The position numbers were made by a program, and so were the translations under genes. DNA of 64,000 bases. It comes from Acidobacteriota bacterium. Lineage in GTDB: Bacteria; Acidobacteriota; Blastocatellia; UBA7656. Location: contig JBFMDH010000014.1 in assembly GCA_040754075.1 (NCBI GenBank), positions 107,403 through 171,402 on the forward strand, written 5' to 3'. Below are positions 50,420-59,638 of this stretch, piece after piece; the stretch's first letter is position 1, and each line of letters begins with the position of its first letter. The notes under the pieces are model-generated. The model was not told the origin of the DNA. It searched no databases and saw nothing but the letters and a program-made list of their open reading frames with translations.

Positions 50420-52112
50420 CCTCAGCGGCACGGTTGCCGTGATAGAAAGCTTCTTCAAATAAAGCGACGCCGCTTAAATCCGTATGCGCGAAATGAATAT
50501 TGCGATAAGGCTTGGCGGCGGCGGCAAGCAGCGGGCTGCGGGTAAAATTCGGGCGCGGGCGAATCATCGCGTGTCCCCAACGCATCACATCCAATCGTTC
50601 AACCAGTGCGCGAATTTCAAAATGGGCGCGGCTCATATCCGTGAGCGTCACATCTGCCCAACCGCGCTGGTCCGTGCCGAGCAGCCGATTGCGCGCCTCA
50701 CGCGGATTGTCATCGCAAAGCGGATAATAATAAGTAAACACGCTCGCCCCTCTATCAATGCCGCGTTGATGCGTAGCGACAACGTAGCCAAGCGATGGGC
50801 TTTCGTAAAACACATTGTCCCACGCCAGTTGAAAGCCTTTATCTTTCGGGCGGTCGCGCAAAAAAAGATTCGCCACCATCCACGCGCCGTATTCAAATTC
50901 CTGAACCTGCGCCGGTGGCTTGTCGCGATAATCGCGAATCAGGTAGCGGGTTAAAAAATGCGGCGCGGCAAAAATCACTTTCTCTGCGTGAAAGCCGCGC
51001 ACGCGCTCGCCATCATAACTCATCGCCATCACATCAACGCCCGCATTTGTCGGAATCAGTTCAACTGCGGCAAGCCCCAATCGCACCTGGGCTTTTGCTC
51101 TATCCAAAAGATGCGCGATGAATCGTCCGTTGCCTTCAGGAAAAGTGATCAGCGGCGCGGCTTCATCGCCGGGCTTTTTCACCCGCGAACAGAAATAAAA
51201 AAGTCCCGCCCAGGCGCTCGTCTGCTCCAGCGTCATGCCGTAATCATCGCGACAGGCATAATCGACGAACCAGCGCAGGCGCGGCGAAGTAAACCCACGC
51301 TGATTCATCCATTCGCCAAAGGTGATTTTATCGAGCGCGTTGACCTCCGCATCATCCGAACACTTGGCAATCGGCAGTGTGAATGCCCGACGACCTTTGG
51401 CGTCACGCCAGGCGACCCATCGCCCTACCGCTTTTTGAAAAGCCTCAAACTCGGCGAGGTCATCGGCGCTTGCCCCGGCGCGAAGGTAAAGCCCTTCGTA
51501 CCATTTGCCTTTGAAAAACAACCGCTCTTCCGGGTCGCGACACAAAAACTGTTCGGCAACCATCGGCTCGCCGTCTTTATCGCGACCTTCGAGAATGCCC
51601 ATCTCGTCCAGCAGTTCCACAAGCCCCGCGTCCTCTTTCATCGGCGCAGGCAAATAATGCGCGCCCCAGGGGTATGAGATAAGCGGCGATTGTCCGCTTC
51701 TTGCGGTGCCGCCGGCGTCCTTTTCAAGTTCGAGTAAAACGAAATCTTCAACCCCCGATTGCAGTAAACGACGCGCTGCCGCAAGCCCCGCAACCCCGCC
51801 GCCAACGATGACAATTTTTTTGCGCTCCCAATTGTCCGGCGCAATTTCAACGCGCGCGCCGTCACGCAGGCGATGCCCGACCACGTCCGACGCGCCAATG
51901 ATTTCACCTTCCGGCAACGATAGTTTTTCAGTTGATTGACAGGCGGCAAGGGCAACCGGCAAACCTAAGAACGCGGCTAGAATTTCACGGCGAGTGAAAA
52001 CAGAAAGGGAGAAAGGGAGAAGAGGAGAAGGGGAAACAAAAGCAGTTTCTTCTCCCTTTCTCCCTTTCTCCCTTTCTCCCCTTCTCTTTTTCTTTAGCAT
52101 TTTGTTCGTCAC
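50400..52112 (-). CDS. FAD-dependent amine-oxidase-like protein with Tat/lipoprotein-type signal
   Basis: About 570 residues. [19 protein letters not shown] gives twin arginines and a lipobox, suggesting export and lipid anchoring. The FAD motif is [20 protein letters not shown] with the acidic [10 protein letters not shown], and the C-terminal part has [22 protein letters not shown]. The family oxidises or desaturates amines or polyenes; the substrate is unknown. Forty residues before the signal are encoded by heptamer repeat E5 ([19 protein letters not shown]), so the real start is unclear: GTG 52112 overlaps the upstream stop, ATG 52100 is inside. Two genes downstream may be partners. Confidence 0.85.
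   Translation of the reverse strand: MTNKMLKKKRRGEREKGRKGEETAFVSPSPLLPFSLSVFTRREILAAFLGLPVALAACQSTEKLSLPEGEIIGASDVVGHRLRDGARVEIAPDNWERKKIVIVGGGVAGLAAARRLLQSGVEDFVLLELEKDAGGTARSGQSPLISYPWGAHYLPAPMKEDAGLVELLDEMGILEGRDKDGEPMVAEQFLCRDPEERLFFKGKWYEGLYLRAGASADDLAEFEAFQKAVGRWVAWRDAKGRRAFTLPIAKCSDDAEVNALDKITFGEWMNQRGFTSPRLRWFVDYACRDDYGMTLEQTSAWAGLFYFCSRVKKPGDEAAPLITFPEGNGRFIAHLLDRAKAQVRLGLAAVELIPTNAGVDVMAMSYDGERVRGFHAEKVIFAAPHFLTRYLIRDYRDKPPAQVQEFEYGAWMVANLFLRDRPKDKGFQLAWDNVFYESPSLGYVVATHQRGIDRGASVFTYYYPLCDDNPREARNRLLGTDQRGWADVTLTDMSRAHFEIRALVERLDVMRWGHAMIRPRPNFTRSPLLAAAAKPYRNIHFAHTDLSGVALFEEAFYHGNRAAEEVMSDE
52001..52086. repeat. Heptamer palindrome E5 (unit GGGAGAA)
   Basis: A purine arm (AGAAAGGGAGAAAGGGAGAA, 52002-52037) faces a pyrimidine arm (CTCCCTTTCTCCCTTTCTCC, 52044-52086) in a single hairpin. 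It lies between the start of the FAD gene and its signal peptide, entirely within the reading frame. Confidence 0.8.
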
Positions 52113-52678
52113 TTCTTCACCGGGCGGCGCAGGATGCAGACGACTTCTTTGCCGCCAAAAGCCGTATCGCTTACCGTCACGCCGACAAATTCAAAGCCCA
52201 CACCTCCGGCTTCGCTCAACTCTTTTTGCATAGTGCCGGTCTTTTTCGTAGCCAGTAATTTATATTCCCAGGCATCGACTTTGGCTTCGGGGTCGCGCTC
52301 TAAAATCACCACCACCTCTTTGCCGCCGAAGGTTGTGTCAAAGACGGTTTGTCCTTTGTACTCGAACCCTTCATCACCGGCTTGTTGCAATTCTTTTTGC
52401 ATCGTCGAAGTTTTATTGGTAGCCAGCAATTTATAACGAATGCCCGACTGGTTCGGATGGCGCTGGTCTTTAATCATAATGATGACGGTTTCCGACCCGC
52501 CAAAAGAGGTTTCGCCGCCCATCACCCCGCCGAAACGATAGCCCGCATCGGCAGCTTCGTTCATCTCTTTTTGCATGGTTGAGGTTTTATTGGTGGCTAA
52601 CAATTTGTATTCGATTTTGGTTTGTGCCAAACCGGTGAGTGAAAAAATTAAGATAAAAAATGCTGCGCGTAACAACAT
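52109..52678 (-). CDS. Exported protein with three tandem ~55-residue repeats
   Basis: A 189-residue protein with signal peptide ([19 protein letters not shown]). Three copies of a domain follow: each begins [15 protein letters not shown] or a variant, continues with AGD-like-GF.F.G, and ends [10 protein letters not shown]. The repeats differ at about one third of positions. It resembles small secreted proteins common in Acidobacteria. No enzyme motif is present. It overlaps the FAD gene by 4 bases and follows the SpeE-like gene, so it belongs to the same transcript. Confidence 0.75.
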   Translation of the reverse strand: MLLRAAFFILIFSLTGLAQTKIEYKLLATNKTSTMQKEMNEAADAGYRFGGVMGGETSFGGSETVIIMIKDQRHPNQSGIRYKLLATNKTSTMQKELQQAGDEGFEYKGQTVFDTTFGGKEVVVILERDPEAKVDAWEYKLLATKKTGTMQKELSEAGGVGFEFVGVTVSDTAFGGKEVVCILRRPVKK

Positions 52679-52727
52679 AAGCGTCTCCTCAAATTACTTC
52701 ATTTTGAAATTCCCATCTGCTTCGTGA

Positions 52728-54236
52728 TTATTCGTATCGCCGCCATTCGGATTCGTAATACCGCACCAGGGCTTGATTATCCAAACGGTTGATTTCGACA
52801 GGCACGGGGGCGAGGTCTGCCGGAAAGATGAACAGGCTCGCCAGCGCGTTGTCATCCAAAAATCGTAAATTGAAATTTTTCGGCGCCAGGCGTGGCGGCG
52901 CAAATTCCTGAGTTTTTGCAAGCGCAAAGCCCCACACCCCGAATGATGGCACGGTGGTTTGATATGGGTGGACATAAAAGCCTGCCGCTTCAAGCGTTTT
53001 CATAATGCACCAGTAAGATTGTCGCGCAAACAGCGGCGAAGTCGTTTGAATCGCTACTGCCGCATCGGGTGTCAGTCTCGCCTTGAGCAATTTATAAAAC
53101 CGCGTGGTGTAGAGTTTGCCAAGTGCGAAACTTGAGGGGTCAGGGAAGTCAATAATCGCTACATCGAAAAGCTCTTTCCGGTCTTCGAGCCAGATCATCG
53201 CATCCCGATTGATAACCTCCACACGCGGGTCTGCGAAAGAATGTTTATTGAGTTCGGCAAGCGGCGGAAAGCGCGCTGAAAGTTCGGTCATGCCTGCATC
53301 CAGGTCAACCAGGGTCAAGGATTCGACCGATGGGTAGCGCAAAATTTCGCGCATCGCCAACCCATCGCCACCCCCCATCACCAGTACGCGGCGCGGCGCA
53401 TTGACAGACATCATCGCCGGATGCACCAGCGATTCATGATAGCGATACTCATCAACTGAACTGAATTGCAGGTGCCCGTTTAAAAACAATTGAAATCCGG
53501 CGCGCCCGCGGGTGACGATGATGCGTTGATAGGGCGTCTGCTTGGCATAGATGATGTCATCTTGAAACAATTCATCTTCGGCAAGACTGGTCAGCGAGTT
53601 GGCTTTAATGAACCCAATGATTAACAGCACAATGATTATTCCGGCGCGAACCCGCAGGAAAAATACGCCGCGTTTCATCAACGGTTCAAGTAACCAGGTT
53701 GCCCACAAACCGACCACGGCATTGAGCATGCCAAACAACAGTGACGTGCGCACCAGTCCCAGGCGCGGAACTAAAAAAAGCGGAAACAGGAGTGAAGCAA
53801 TCAGCGCGCCGATATAATCGAAGGTCAAGACGCGCGCCACCAGTTCTTTGAAATCGAGCACATCTTTGAGAATGCGCATCAGCAGCGGCAATTCGAGTCC
53901 CACCAGAACGCCAACGGCAAACACCACCGAATACAGGACGACTTGAAAATAACTGAGCCGCGCAAAACTCAAAAACAACAACGGCGCGGAAAATCCGCCA
54001 AGCAGAGCCACAGCGATTTCCACTTCGACAAATTTGCGCGCCAGTTCTTTATCAATAAACCCTGAGACCCACGCGCCGACGCCGAGCGCCGACAGGTAAA
54101 TGCCGATGATTAAGGAGAATTGCGTAACCGAATCACCGAGGACATAGCTGGCGAGCGTTCCCGCCAGTAATTCATAGATGAGTCCACAGGTGGCAATGAC
54201 GAGGACATTGAGAAAAATGATGGGCGTGCGATTCAT
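52728..54236 (-). CDS. Membrane-fused spermidine-synthase-like protein
   Basis: A 502-residue protein. The N-terminal half has about seven membrane helices ([60 protein letters not shown]). The C-terminal half is a polyamine aminopropyltransferase: [53 protein letters not shown] (SAM site), LVDLDAG and [16 protein letters not shown] with the catalytic Asp. ATG 54236 begins MNRTPIIFL; a longer frame to 54293 is encoded by heptamer E6. It clusters with DUF350, DUF4178 and SpeD genes, from memory a recurring envelope-polyamine neighbourhood. Confidence 0.9.
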   Translation of the reverse strand: MNRTPIIFLNVLVIATCGLIYELLAGTLASYVLGDSVTQFSLIIGIYLSALGVGAWVSGFIDKELARKFVEVEIAVALLGGFSAPLLFLSFARLSYFQVVLYSVVFAVGVLVGLELPLLMRILKDVLDFKELVARVLTFDYIGALIASLLFPLFLVPRLGLVRTSLLFGMLNAVVGLWATWLLEPLMKRGVFFLRVRAGIIIVLLIIGFIKANSLTSLAEDELFQDDIIYAKQTPYQRIIVTRGRAGFQLFLNGHLQFSSVDEYRYHESLVHPAMMSVNAPRRVLVMGGGDGLAMREILRYPSVESLTLVDLDAGMTELSARFPPLAELNKHSFADPRVEVINRDAMIWLEDRKELFDVAIIDFPDPSSFALGKLYTTRFYKLLKARLTPDAAVAIQTTSPLFARQSYWCIMKTLEAAGFYVHPYQTTVPSFGVWGFALAKTQEFAPPRLAPKNFNLRFLDDNALASLFIFPADLAPVPVEINRLDNQALVRYYESEWRRYE

Positions 54237-54239
54237 AAT

Positions 54240-54418
54240 CAGTAGGCAGTAGGCAGCAGACAGCAGGCAGTTGTTCGTTAAAGTGGCAAGCATCTTGATA
54301 TAGAAATCGATATGCTGAAAATAATCCAGTCGGGATGACCCGTTGCGCTGAGATACGCAAAAACTTTTAAAGGCACAATCATTTTAACTGCCTACTGCCC
54401 GCTGCCTATTGCCTACTG
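54240..54418. repeat. Heptamer palindrome E6 (unit CAGTAGG)
   Basis: The left arm CAGTAGGCAGTAGGCAGCAG.. (54240-54272) matches the reverse complement of AACTGCCTACTGCCCGCTGC.. (54386-54418) at about 28 of 33 positions. A 110-base interior separates the arms. It starts three bases upstream of the SpeE-like start codon and ends 2 bases before the DUF350 stop codon. Confidence 0.8.
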
Positions 54419-54420
54419 GT

Positions 54421-54705
54421 TTAGCCGTGTATGGCGGCTGAGATAATCAGTGCGATGCCGATGATGACTGAGGCGATAACGATTGATAGCGCCGTGTTGT
54501 GGTCTTCTTCGATTTCTTTACGCACTGAAAACGGCGACATCTTGACGATAATCCAGAAGGCAAGGGCAAACACTACCAATCCGATGGCAGCAAACACCAG
54601 ACTGGAAACGATGAATTCGGTCAATTGACTCATCGGTATGAGCATTGCGAACTGATTTGCAGCAACGATTGATGTGAGCGAACCTGTGATATTTTCTAAA
54701 ACCAT
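54421..54705 (-). CDS. DUF350 membrane protein (YjfL-like)
   Basis: A 94-residue protein with two or three membrane helices (EFIVSSLVFAAIGLVVFALAFWIIVKM and IVIASVIIGIALIISAAIHG). The pattern EIEEDHNTALSIVIASVIIG is characteristic of DUF350, which in many bacteria accompanies spermidine-synthase-like and DUF4178 genes. The function is unknown; it is thought to be part of an envelope or membrane-stress module. It lies between the 59-residue gene (9 bases) and the SpeE-like gene. Confidence 0.88.
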   Translation of the reverse strand: MVLENITGSLTSIVAANQFAMLIPMSQLTEFIVSSLVFAAIGLVVFALAFWIIVKMSPFSVRKEIEEDHNTALSIVIASVIIGIALIISAAIHG

Positions 54706-54714
54706 TCTTCCTCC

Positions 54715-54894
54715 TCATTTTCCGGAACGGTATCCCGAATGAAAGATATGATACGAGCGATAGCGATCAGGATTGCGACGTTCTTCTTCGCTGAGTTGCC
54801 GGCGACTGCCACCAAATTCTCTACCCGTGGCGGTCATAAAAATTATCGCGCCAAGTATGAGCACACCACTCCACAAATAAAATTTACCGAGCAT
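54715..54894 (-). CDS. 59-residue single-helix protein
   Basis: It begins MLGKFYLWSGVLILGAIIF, one membrane helix, then GGSRRQLSEEERRNPDRYRSYHIFHSGYRSGK, a conserved-looking basic tail. GGTGGAG lies 8 bases upstream of ATG 54894; the longer frame from 54915 is less likely. It precedes DUF350 by 9 bases. Small proteins of this form accompany DUF350/SpeE clusters, as far as I recall. The function is unknown. Confidence 0.65.
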   Translation of the reverse strand: MLGKFYLWSGVLILGAIIFMTATGREFGGSRRQLSEEERRNPDRYRSYHIFHSGYRSGK

Positions 54895-54913
54895 GACACA
54901 TCTCCACCTTGCC

Positions 54914-54944
54914 AAGCCTGATTTGAATGATTCAAGTCAGGCTT
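54914..54944. repeat. Perfect hairpin between methyltransferase and 59-residue gene
   Basis: AAGCCTGA pairs with TCAGGCTT and, inside, TTGAAT with ATTCAA. It lies 10 bases beyond the methyltransferase stop. Reading leftward no T run follows, so it may stabilise or process the transcript rather than end it; rightward, TTTTT lies nearby. Confidence 0.65.
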
Positions 54945-54953
54945 AGCCACTTT

Positions 54954-55976
54954 TTACTTATAAGCCACACCGGCGCTTGCCGGGCCGGCAAGCGGAATAA
55001 CTTCGGTTCGGCTGAAACCTAGGCTTTTGCACCAGCGGGAAAAATCTTCACCGGTAAAATCAAAAGCCTCGCCGAATTCAATCAACATATTGAGCGACAT
55101 CAACAGTCCGAAAACATTTTCCCGCCGCGCATCATCAATGAGGTTTTCAATCACCACAAATGCCCCGCCTTCAGGCAGCGCGTCATAGGCGGCTTGAATG
55201 AGTTGCAGCTTTTTTTCGAGATTCCAGTCATGCAAAATCATTCCCATGGTGATGACATCAGCCCTCGGCAGCGGTTCGCTGAAAATATCGACGGACACGG
55301 CAGTGATGCGGTCGGCAAAGCCAGCCGCAGCAATTCGGCGTTTAGCAATTTCCGTGACGACTGGCAGGTCAACCGTGATGCATTGCAGATGCGGGTGACG
55401 CGCGGCAGCTATCATAGATAGCTGTCCGCTCGACCCGCCAATATCACAAAGCGTTTGGTAAGGCGAGAAATCAAACTTTTCGGCAAACGCCTGAAAATTC
55501 CCGCCGGAGATTCCCGCCATCGCATCAATGAACAGTTCAAGGCGATGCGGGTCACTGTAGAGAGTTTCAAACACACCGGCGCCCGTGTGTTTAATCTCAT
55601 TTTGCGGTTGCCCGGTCTTCAAAGCTTCGGTGAGGTCGCCCCAGAACCGGTAAAGTCGTTCATTTGCCATCTCAAGAAAGCCCCCCATAAAGGCTGGGCT
55701 TTTACGATTGAGAAACCGTGCGGTTTCATCGGTATTTTTATAAAGCGCCGTCGCGCCGTCGCCATCGCGCTGTAAAAATTTCAACGCTACCAGCGCATCA
55801 AAAAAATCCGGATTGGCGCGCGGATGTAATTGCAACGCCTCAGCCAAATCTTCTCCGGTCATGGGTTTTTCCGCCAGCGTGGTAAACAACCCTAACTCGA
55901 TTGCTGAAAGCAAGACTTTCGCAGGCCAGAAGCCCATCGCAACTTCCATAATTCGCGCCGGGGTCAATTCACTCAT
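54954..55976 (-). CDS. SAM-dependent O-methyltransferase (plant-OMT-like family)
   Basis: A protein of about 340 residues. The N-terminal winged-helix dimerisation region reads MEVAMGFWPAKVLLSAIELGLF, and the SAM-binding domain holds TLCDIGGSSGQLSMIAAARHP, CITVDLP, then MGMILHDWNLEKKLQLI with the catalytic-type His-Asp, and FVVIENLIDDARR. It methylates an unknown hydroxyl. ATG 55976 is preferred to TTG 55985. It sits in the polyamine-type cluster, between DUF4178 and the 59-residue gene, so its substrate could be linked to that pathway; that link is inferred only from position. Confidence 0.88.
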   Translation of the reverse strand: MSELTPARIMEVAMGFWPAKVLLSAIELGLFTTLAEKPMTGEDLAEALQLHPRANPDFFDALVALKFLQRDGDGATALYKNTDETARFLNRKSPAFMGGFLEMANERLYRFWGDLTEALKTGQPQNEIKHTGAGVFETLYSDPHRLELFIDAMAGISGGNFQAFAEKFDFSPYQTLCDIGGSSGQLSMIAAARHPHLQCITVDLPVVTEIAKRRIAAAGFADRITAVSVDIFSEPLPRADVITMGMILHDWNLEKKLQLIQAAYDALPEGGAFVVIENLIDDARRENVFGLLMSLNMLIEFGEAFDFTGEDFSRWCKSLGFSRTEVIPLAGPASAGVAYK

Positions 55977-56002
55977 ATGCTGCAAGGTCTCCTTATTATT
56001 TT

Positions 56003-57931
56003 TTATGAAGACGATTGATAGGGGCTGAAATCACTATCTTTCCAGCGCCTGGATGAAAAACTGAAATGCCTGATCATCACAATCACCGGAATAATCGAAA
56101 GCAGAAATCCCGCCATAATGAAAAAGCCACCGTTAAACACATTCTGTTCGACTTTGACGGTAATCGTCACCGGTTGTTGAAATTTTTCCCAACGCACATC
56201 CAACCCCAGCACATAATTTCCGGCAGGCATTGCCGAAAGATAGGTGTTCACATTTTTATTGCCTTCGCTCCACGCCTCGCCATCATCAACGCCGGAATAA
56301 TATTCCACAGGCAGGGAAAAATCCTGACTCTCGTTGGTGTCGTTGTTGATGATGTCGCCTTGAATATCGACCCAGGTATTGGCAACATCCGAAAAAGCCG
56401 ACACCCGGACATTTTGTCCGCCCTTGAGCGCAAACGGTTCGGTGAATCGCACCTGTGAATCTTCGAGGCTTTTTATCGGCTCAAGCGCGAAGGATTGTTC
56501 AAAAACCTGGCGCGACGGCATCGCAATCGCAAAGCCTATCAGTAAAATCAGAATCAGCAGCAGAAAAATGCCCCAGTATTTATAAACTTTTTTATGCGGG
56601 AACGGTTGATTGGGCGCAATCGTCGAAGGTTTGGGAAGCCCCGAAATGCCAAAGGCTTTTTCGACATCCTGGCGATTGAGGTAAGTGCCCAGCGACCAGT
56701 TGACTTCACCGGTCATCGCGCCTTTTTGCGAAGGGTTCACAGAAATTTCCCGCGACAGCATCAGCGGCGGCGCGATGAAATCGGCGGCTTGAACTTTTTC
56801 GCCGTAAGTGACTTTCCAATAAAATTCACCGACGATGTATTCAACGGTCGCCGGCGTATCCTGATAGATGCGAAAATTTTTATTGCCGAATCGCACATTG
56901 CGCCCGCTATCCAGGATGTCGCCAAGCGGCACCGGTTGAACGAAATTCCAGTGCTCATCGCTTCTCACCAGCCAACGATAACCGACCTGCGGATTGTAGA
57001 GCAGGTATTCTTCCCAATAATATTTTTTGTCAAAGGTGACGCTGCGTTGCAGAAAGCCAATGACCGTAAACTGCGCGCCGCTTAAATTGCCAGCCGCGCC
57101 CATGGGAATGATGGGCACCACGCGCCCCGGTTTGAGAGCTTTGAAATATTCAAATTTCCAATCTTTGACATCAAGTAGTGAACCGCAATTCGGGCAGGCA
57201 ATGCGTTCGGTGATGTCCGGCGCGCGACATTCAAGCGGCCCGCCGCATTGCGGGCAGTTCAATTTTTTCGCGGCGACCCGTTGGGCTTCGCGTTCAGGAG
57301 CGCGCGCGGTTACGGGAAAACCGAGTTGTTCATAAGGCACTTCACGCCCGACAAAAAACAGGGCAGGAATTTCGCTGTAATCGAGGGTCGCAAATTCACC
57401 GCGCGCGCCCGACAGGTCTGCGAAATAATAACGTTCGCCGGGAATCAGTTGGTAAGGAATTTCGCCTTTTGCGCCAAGCATGGTGGCGACGCCTTTTTCA
57501 CCGACGACAAGCGGCACAGGGCTTGGCAATGTAGGAACCGGATGACCGAGTTGCAACATTTCAAAAGGCGGAATGGCGCGCGGGTCAATCGGGCGTTGAA
57601 AGGTCATATAGAATTTGCCCTGCGCTTCGGCAAGCCAACCCCAACGCCCGTCGGCAAAAAAAGCGTACCACTCATCCCACACGCCACCGGCTTCGTGTCC
57701 GAGTTGCGCGCGTCCCGTGAGTTGAAACGGCACGCCTTGATAGACGCCTGTGAGTCCGATGTCTAAAGGCGAGCCGGTATCGGCAAGGTCGGCGACTTTG
57801 CCGAGGTTTTGCAAATTTTTATCGCCGCGCGCGATGACCGAATTGCAATAGTCGCACACCACCACGATTGCCGAATTGGTTTTGAAAGCTACCGTACCGC
57901 CGCACGATGGACATGACGCTTCAAATGCCAA
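56003..57931 (-). CDS. DUF4178 protein with zinc ribbons and two C-terminal membrane segments
   Basis: A 642-residue protein. A zinc ribbon (CPSCGG, CDYCNS) opens it, followed by a DUF4178 domain (IGLTGVYQGVPFQLTGRAQL..WDEWYAFFADGRWGWLAEAQG), a second ribbon (CPQCGGPLEC, CPNCGSLLD) at about 230-255, a second DUF4178-like copy (GRVVPIIPMGAAGNL..WEEYLLYNPQVGYRWL), and membrane helices LLLILILLIGFAIAM and MAGFLLSIIPVIVMI near the end. TTG 57931 is the start, with GAGGTGA 8 bases upstream. It belongs to the DUF350/SpeE/SpeD cluster; it could be a membrane-anchored ligand sensor. Confidence 0.85.
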   Translation of the reverse strand: MAFEASCPSCGGTVAFKTNSAIVVVCDYCNSVIARGDKNLQNLGKVADLADTGSPLDIGLTGVYQGVPFQLTGRAQLGHEAGGVWDEWYAFFADGRWGWLAEAQGKFYMTFQRPIDPRAIPPFEMLQLGHPVPTLPSPVPLVVGEKGVATMLGAKGEIPYQLIPGERYYFADLSGARGEFATLDYSEIPALFFVGREVPYEQLGFPVTARAPEREAQRVAAKKLNCPQCGGPLECRAPDITERIACPNCGSLLDVKDWKFEYFKALKPGRVVPIIPMGAAGNLSGAQFTVIGFLQRSVTFDKKYYWEEYLLYNPQVGYRWLVRSDEHWNFVQPVPLGDILDSGRNVRFGNKNFRIYQDTPATVEYIVGEFYWKVTYGEKVQAADFIAPPLMLSREISVNPSQKGAMTGEVNWSLGTYLNRQDVEKAFGISGLPKPSTIAPNQPFPHKKVYKYWGIFLLLILILLIGFAIAMPSRQVFEQSFALEPIKSLEDSQVRFTEPFALKGGQNVRVSAFSDVANTWVDIQGDIINNDTNESQDFSLPVEYYSGVDDGEAWSEGNKNVNTYLSAMPAGNYVLGLDVRWEKFQQPVTITVKVEQNVFNGGFFIMAGFLLSIIPVIVMIRHFSFSSRRWKDSDFSPYQSSS

Positions 57932-58058
57932 CTTTCATTCACCTCACTTATAAACGTAAATGGGAAAACAGAAGCCTTGAATCCCTTTGCTTAGAGTTTG
58001 CTGACCTATTCAACTCGACCGCTCACACAAAATTTGCACCCAAAACTCGTGCACACAA

Positions 58059-59003
58059 TCAATCTGATACCCCCGACATATTTAAAGTGACCTGCCCTGA
58101 GTTTAAATCCAGATGAATAAAATTCTCGTTGCCTTTAAAGATGAGTTTGTTATTTTCTTGGCTAATTAATTTATACCCTTTGGCTATAAGCTCCTGTTTA
58201 AGCCAAACGGATTTATCCTCAATAGACTCATTTGCAATCGTATCTTCTGCCCAACGTACTTCACTAAAGTCAAATTCAGGAACCTCACATGGTTGATCAG
58301 GGAAATTGGGACCCGCAAAAGCATTATTGTTTAAATAACTCTTCAAATGAATAGCGACGCTATCATCATCCAAAATCTCAGGAGAAAGTGGGGTGCGAGC
58401 AGTTTTCAATATAATTAAGCCTTCTTTAATCTCACGCACCTCATAACAGGGCGAATTGAGCAATTTTCCCCGTCCAAAAAAATCAATATATGGTTTTCCA
58501 AAAAGGTTCACCCAATAAATTCCAGCTAGTCTTTCCGCTGGAGTTAAGACAAAAGATTGTCGTCTCTTTTGCTTTATATGGGATATGTATCCATAGTCGA
58601 TTGTAAATACCGAGCAAAGCTCTTCAATGAAATTTAGTAGTGTGTTTACCTTGTCCTCTGAATCTATATATTTATCGCGAATATATGCATCAAACCCATT
58701 AAATGTAGCTCGAGCGAAATGTTCAATCCTTATACACATTTGAACTTCCACTGGATATTTCCTTCGGAAGACTAGATATTTAAATTTGTTCTTAGAGATA
58801 ACCCACTCATTTAATATCTCTGAAGTATCCGTTAACGAAAAAATCTTGCGGGTTCTTTCTTCTGTTCCCCATTTCTCCGGTACATAGATATCGCCATAGC
58901 GTGAGAGCAAGGCAAAAAATCTCTCAGCTATATCTATGTGCCCCAAATAGCGAGTGGTAATAAGAGAAACCGTTATAAAATTTGATTCATCCTCGAAAAA
59001 CAT
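58059..59003 (-). CDS. AT-rich hypothetical protein, 314 residues
   Basis: No family is recognised. The sequence is soluble and alpha/beta, with IYWVNLFGKPYIDFFGRGKLLNSPCYEVREI, FKGNENFIHLDLNSGQVTLN, and a C-terminal acid-rich region. The form of the IYWVNLFG block recalls immunity-protein families of polymorphic toxin systems; that is only a weak guess. Its base composition and codon use are markedly more AT-rich than the flanking DUF4178 and SpeD genes, between which it is inserted, so it was probably acquired horizontally. No ribosome-binding site is visible before ATG 59003. Confidence 0.65.
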   Translation of the reverse strand: MFFEDESNFITVSLITTRYLGHIDIAERFFALLSRYGDIYVPEKWGTEERTRKIFSLTDTSEILNEWVISKNKFKYLVFRRKYPVEVQMCIRIEHFARATFNGFDAYIRDKYIDSEDKVNTLLNFIEELCSVFTIDYGYISHIKQKRRQSFVLTPAERLAGIYWVNLFGKPYIDFFGRGKLLNSPCYEVREIKEGLIILKTARTPLSPEILDDDSVAIHLKSYLNNNAFAGPNFPDQPCEVPEFDFSEVRWAEDTIANESIEDKSVWLKQELIAKGYKLISQENNKLIFKGNENFIHLDLNSGQVTLNMSGVSD

Positions 59004-59064
59004 TTTTCTGTAGTCATTCCGTCAGCGGCTTCGCTTTCTCAAGTTTGCCCTTTGCATAATACTT

Positions 59065-59556
59065 TTAAGGATGAAACTGAATTTTCGAGGCTGTAACTTT
59101 CTCCATCTCCCCTTCTCCCTTTCTCCCCTTCTCCCTTTCTCCCCTTCTCTCTTTTCCCTCTTCTTCTTCAACTGCGCCGCGTTCGACGAACCGCACGGTT
59201 ACACGTTTGGCGTCGAGCATTTCTGACAAACGCTCCTGCCAGCGCCAATCGGGTCGCACTTTGCAACAATACAGATTAAAGGTCGCCATACCAGATTCAG
59301 GATAAGTGTGACAAGCAAGGTGCGATTCGGTGAGCAGGAACAATCCCGTGATGCCACCCGGCGCGGGAAACTGTTGCCAGAGCGGTTTTCCGACAACGTG
59401 TAAATCCAGTTCTGTGATGATACGTTCGCACACCGATTGCAAAGTCGGCAAATCGCTCAAGGATGCAGATGAACATCCAAACGCATCAACTATCCATTCT
59501 GCGCCAACATTCATAAGGTTTTGCTCAATAGATTTCGGCAAGAGAATATCACGCAT
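59065..59556 (-). CDS. speD: S-adenosylmethionine decarboxylase (SpeD-like)
   Basis: A 163-residue pyruvoyl enzyme that makes decarboxylated SAM for aminopropyl transfer. The self-cleavage site is Glu77-Ser78 in TESHLACHTYPES, with Cys82 and His83 nearby, and the C-terminal strands ATFNLYCCKVRPDW follow. It presumably feeds the SpeE-like protein encoded at 52728. The last 35 residues ([19 protein letters not shown]) are translated from a pyrimidine heptamer tract on the other strand and are not part of the family. The AT-rich gene at 58059 separates it from DUF4178. Confidence 0.9.
   Translation of the reverse strand: MRDILLPKSIEQNLMNVGAEWIVDAFGCSSASLSDLPTLQSVCERIITELDLHVVGKPLWQQFPAPGGITGLFLLTESHLACHTYPESGMATFNLYCCKVRPDWRWQERLSEMLDAKRVTVRFVERGAVEEEEGKERRGEREKGRKGEGEMEKVTASKIQFHP
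59095..59165. repeat. Heptamer tract E7 (unit TTCTCCC)
   Basis: Repeated CCCTTCTCCCTTTCT units on the + strand with no obvious purine arm. Read leftward it encodes the charged C-terminus of the SpeD protein ([15 protein letters not shown]). The unit matches E2 and E5. Confidence 0.7.
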
Positions 59557-59638
59557 ACCGCTTAGGATAAAAGTTCAAGGCTTATGGGTTATAGCAAGCC
59601 CTCGAATTCTGCCGCGTCCCTCAGCCCTTATCACAGCA

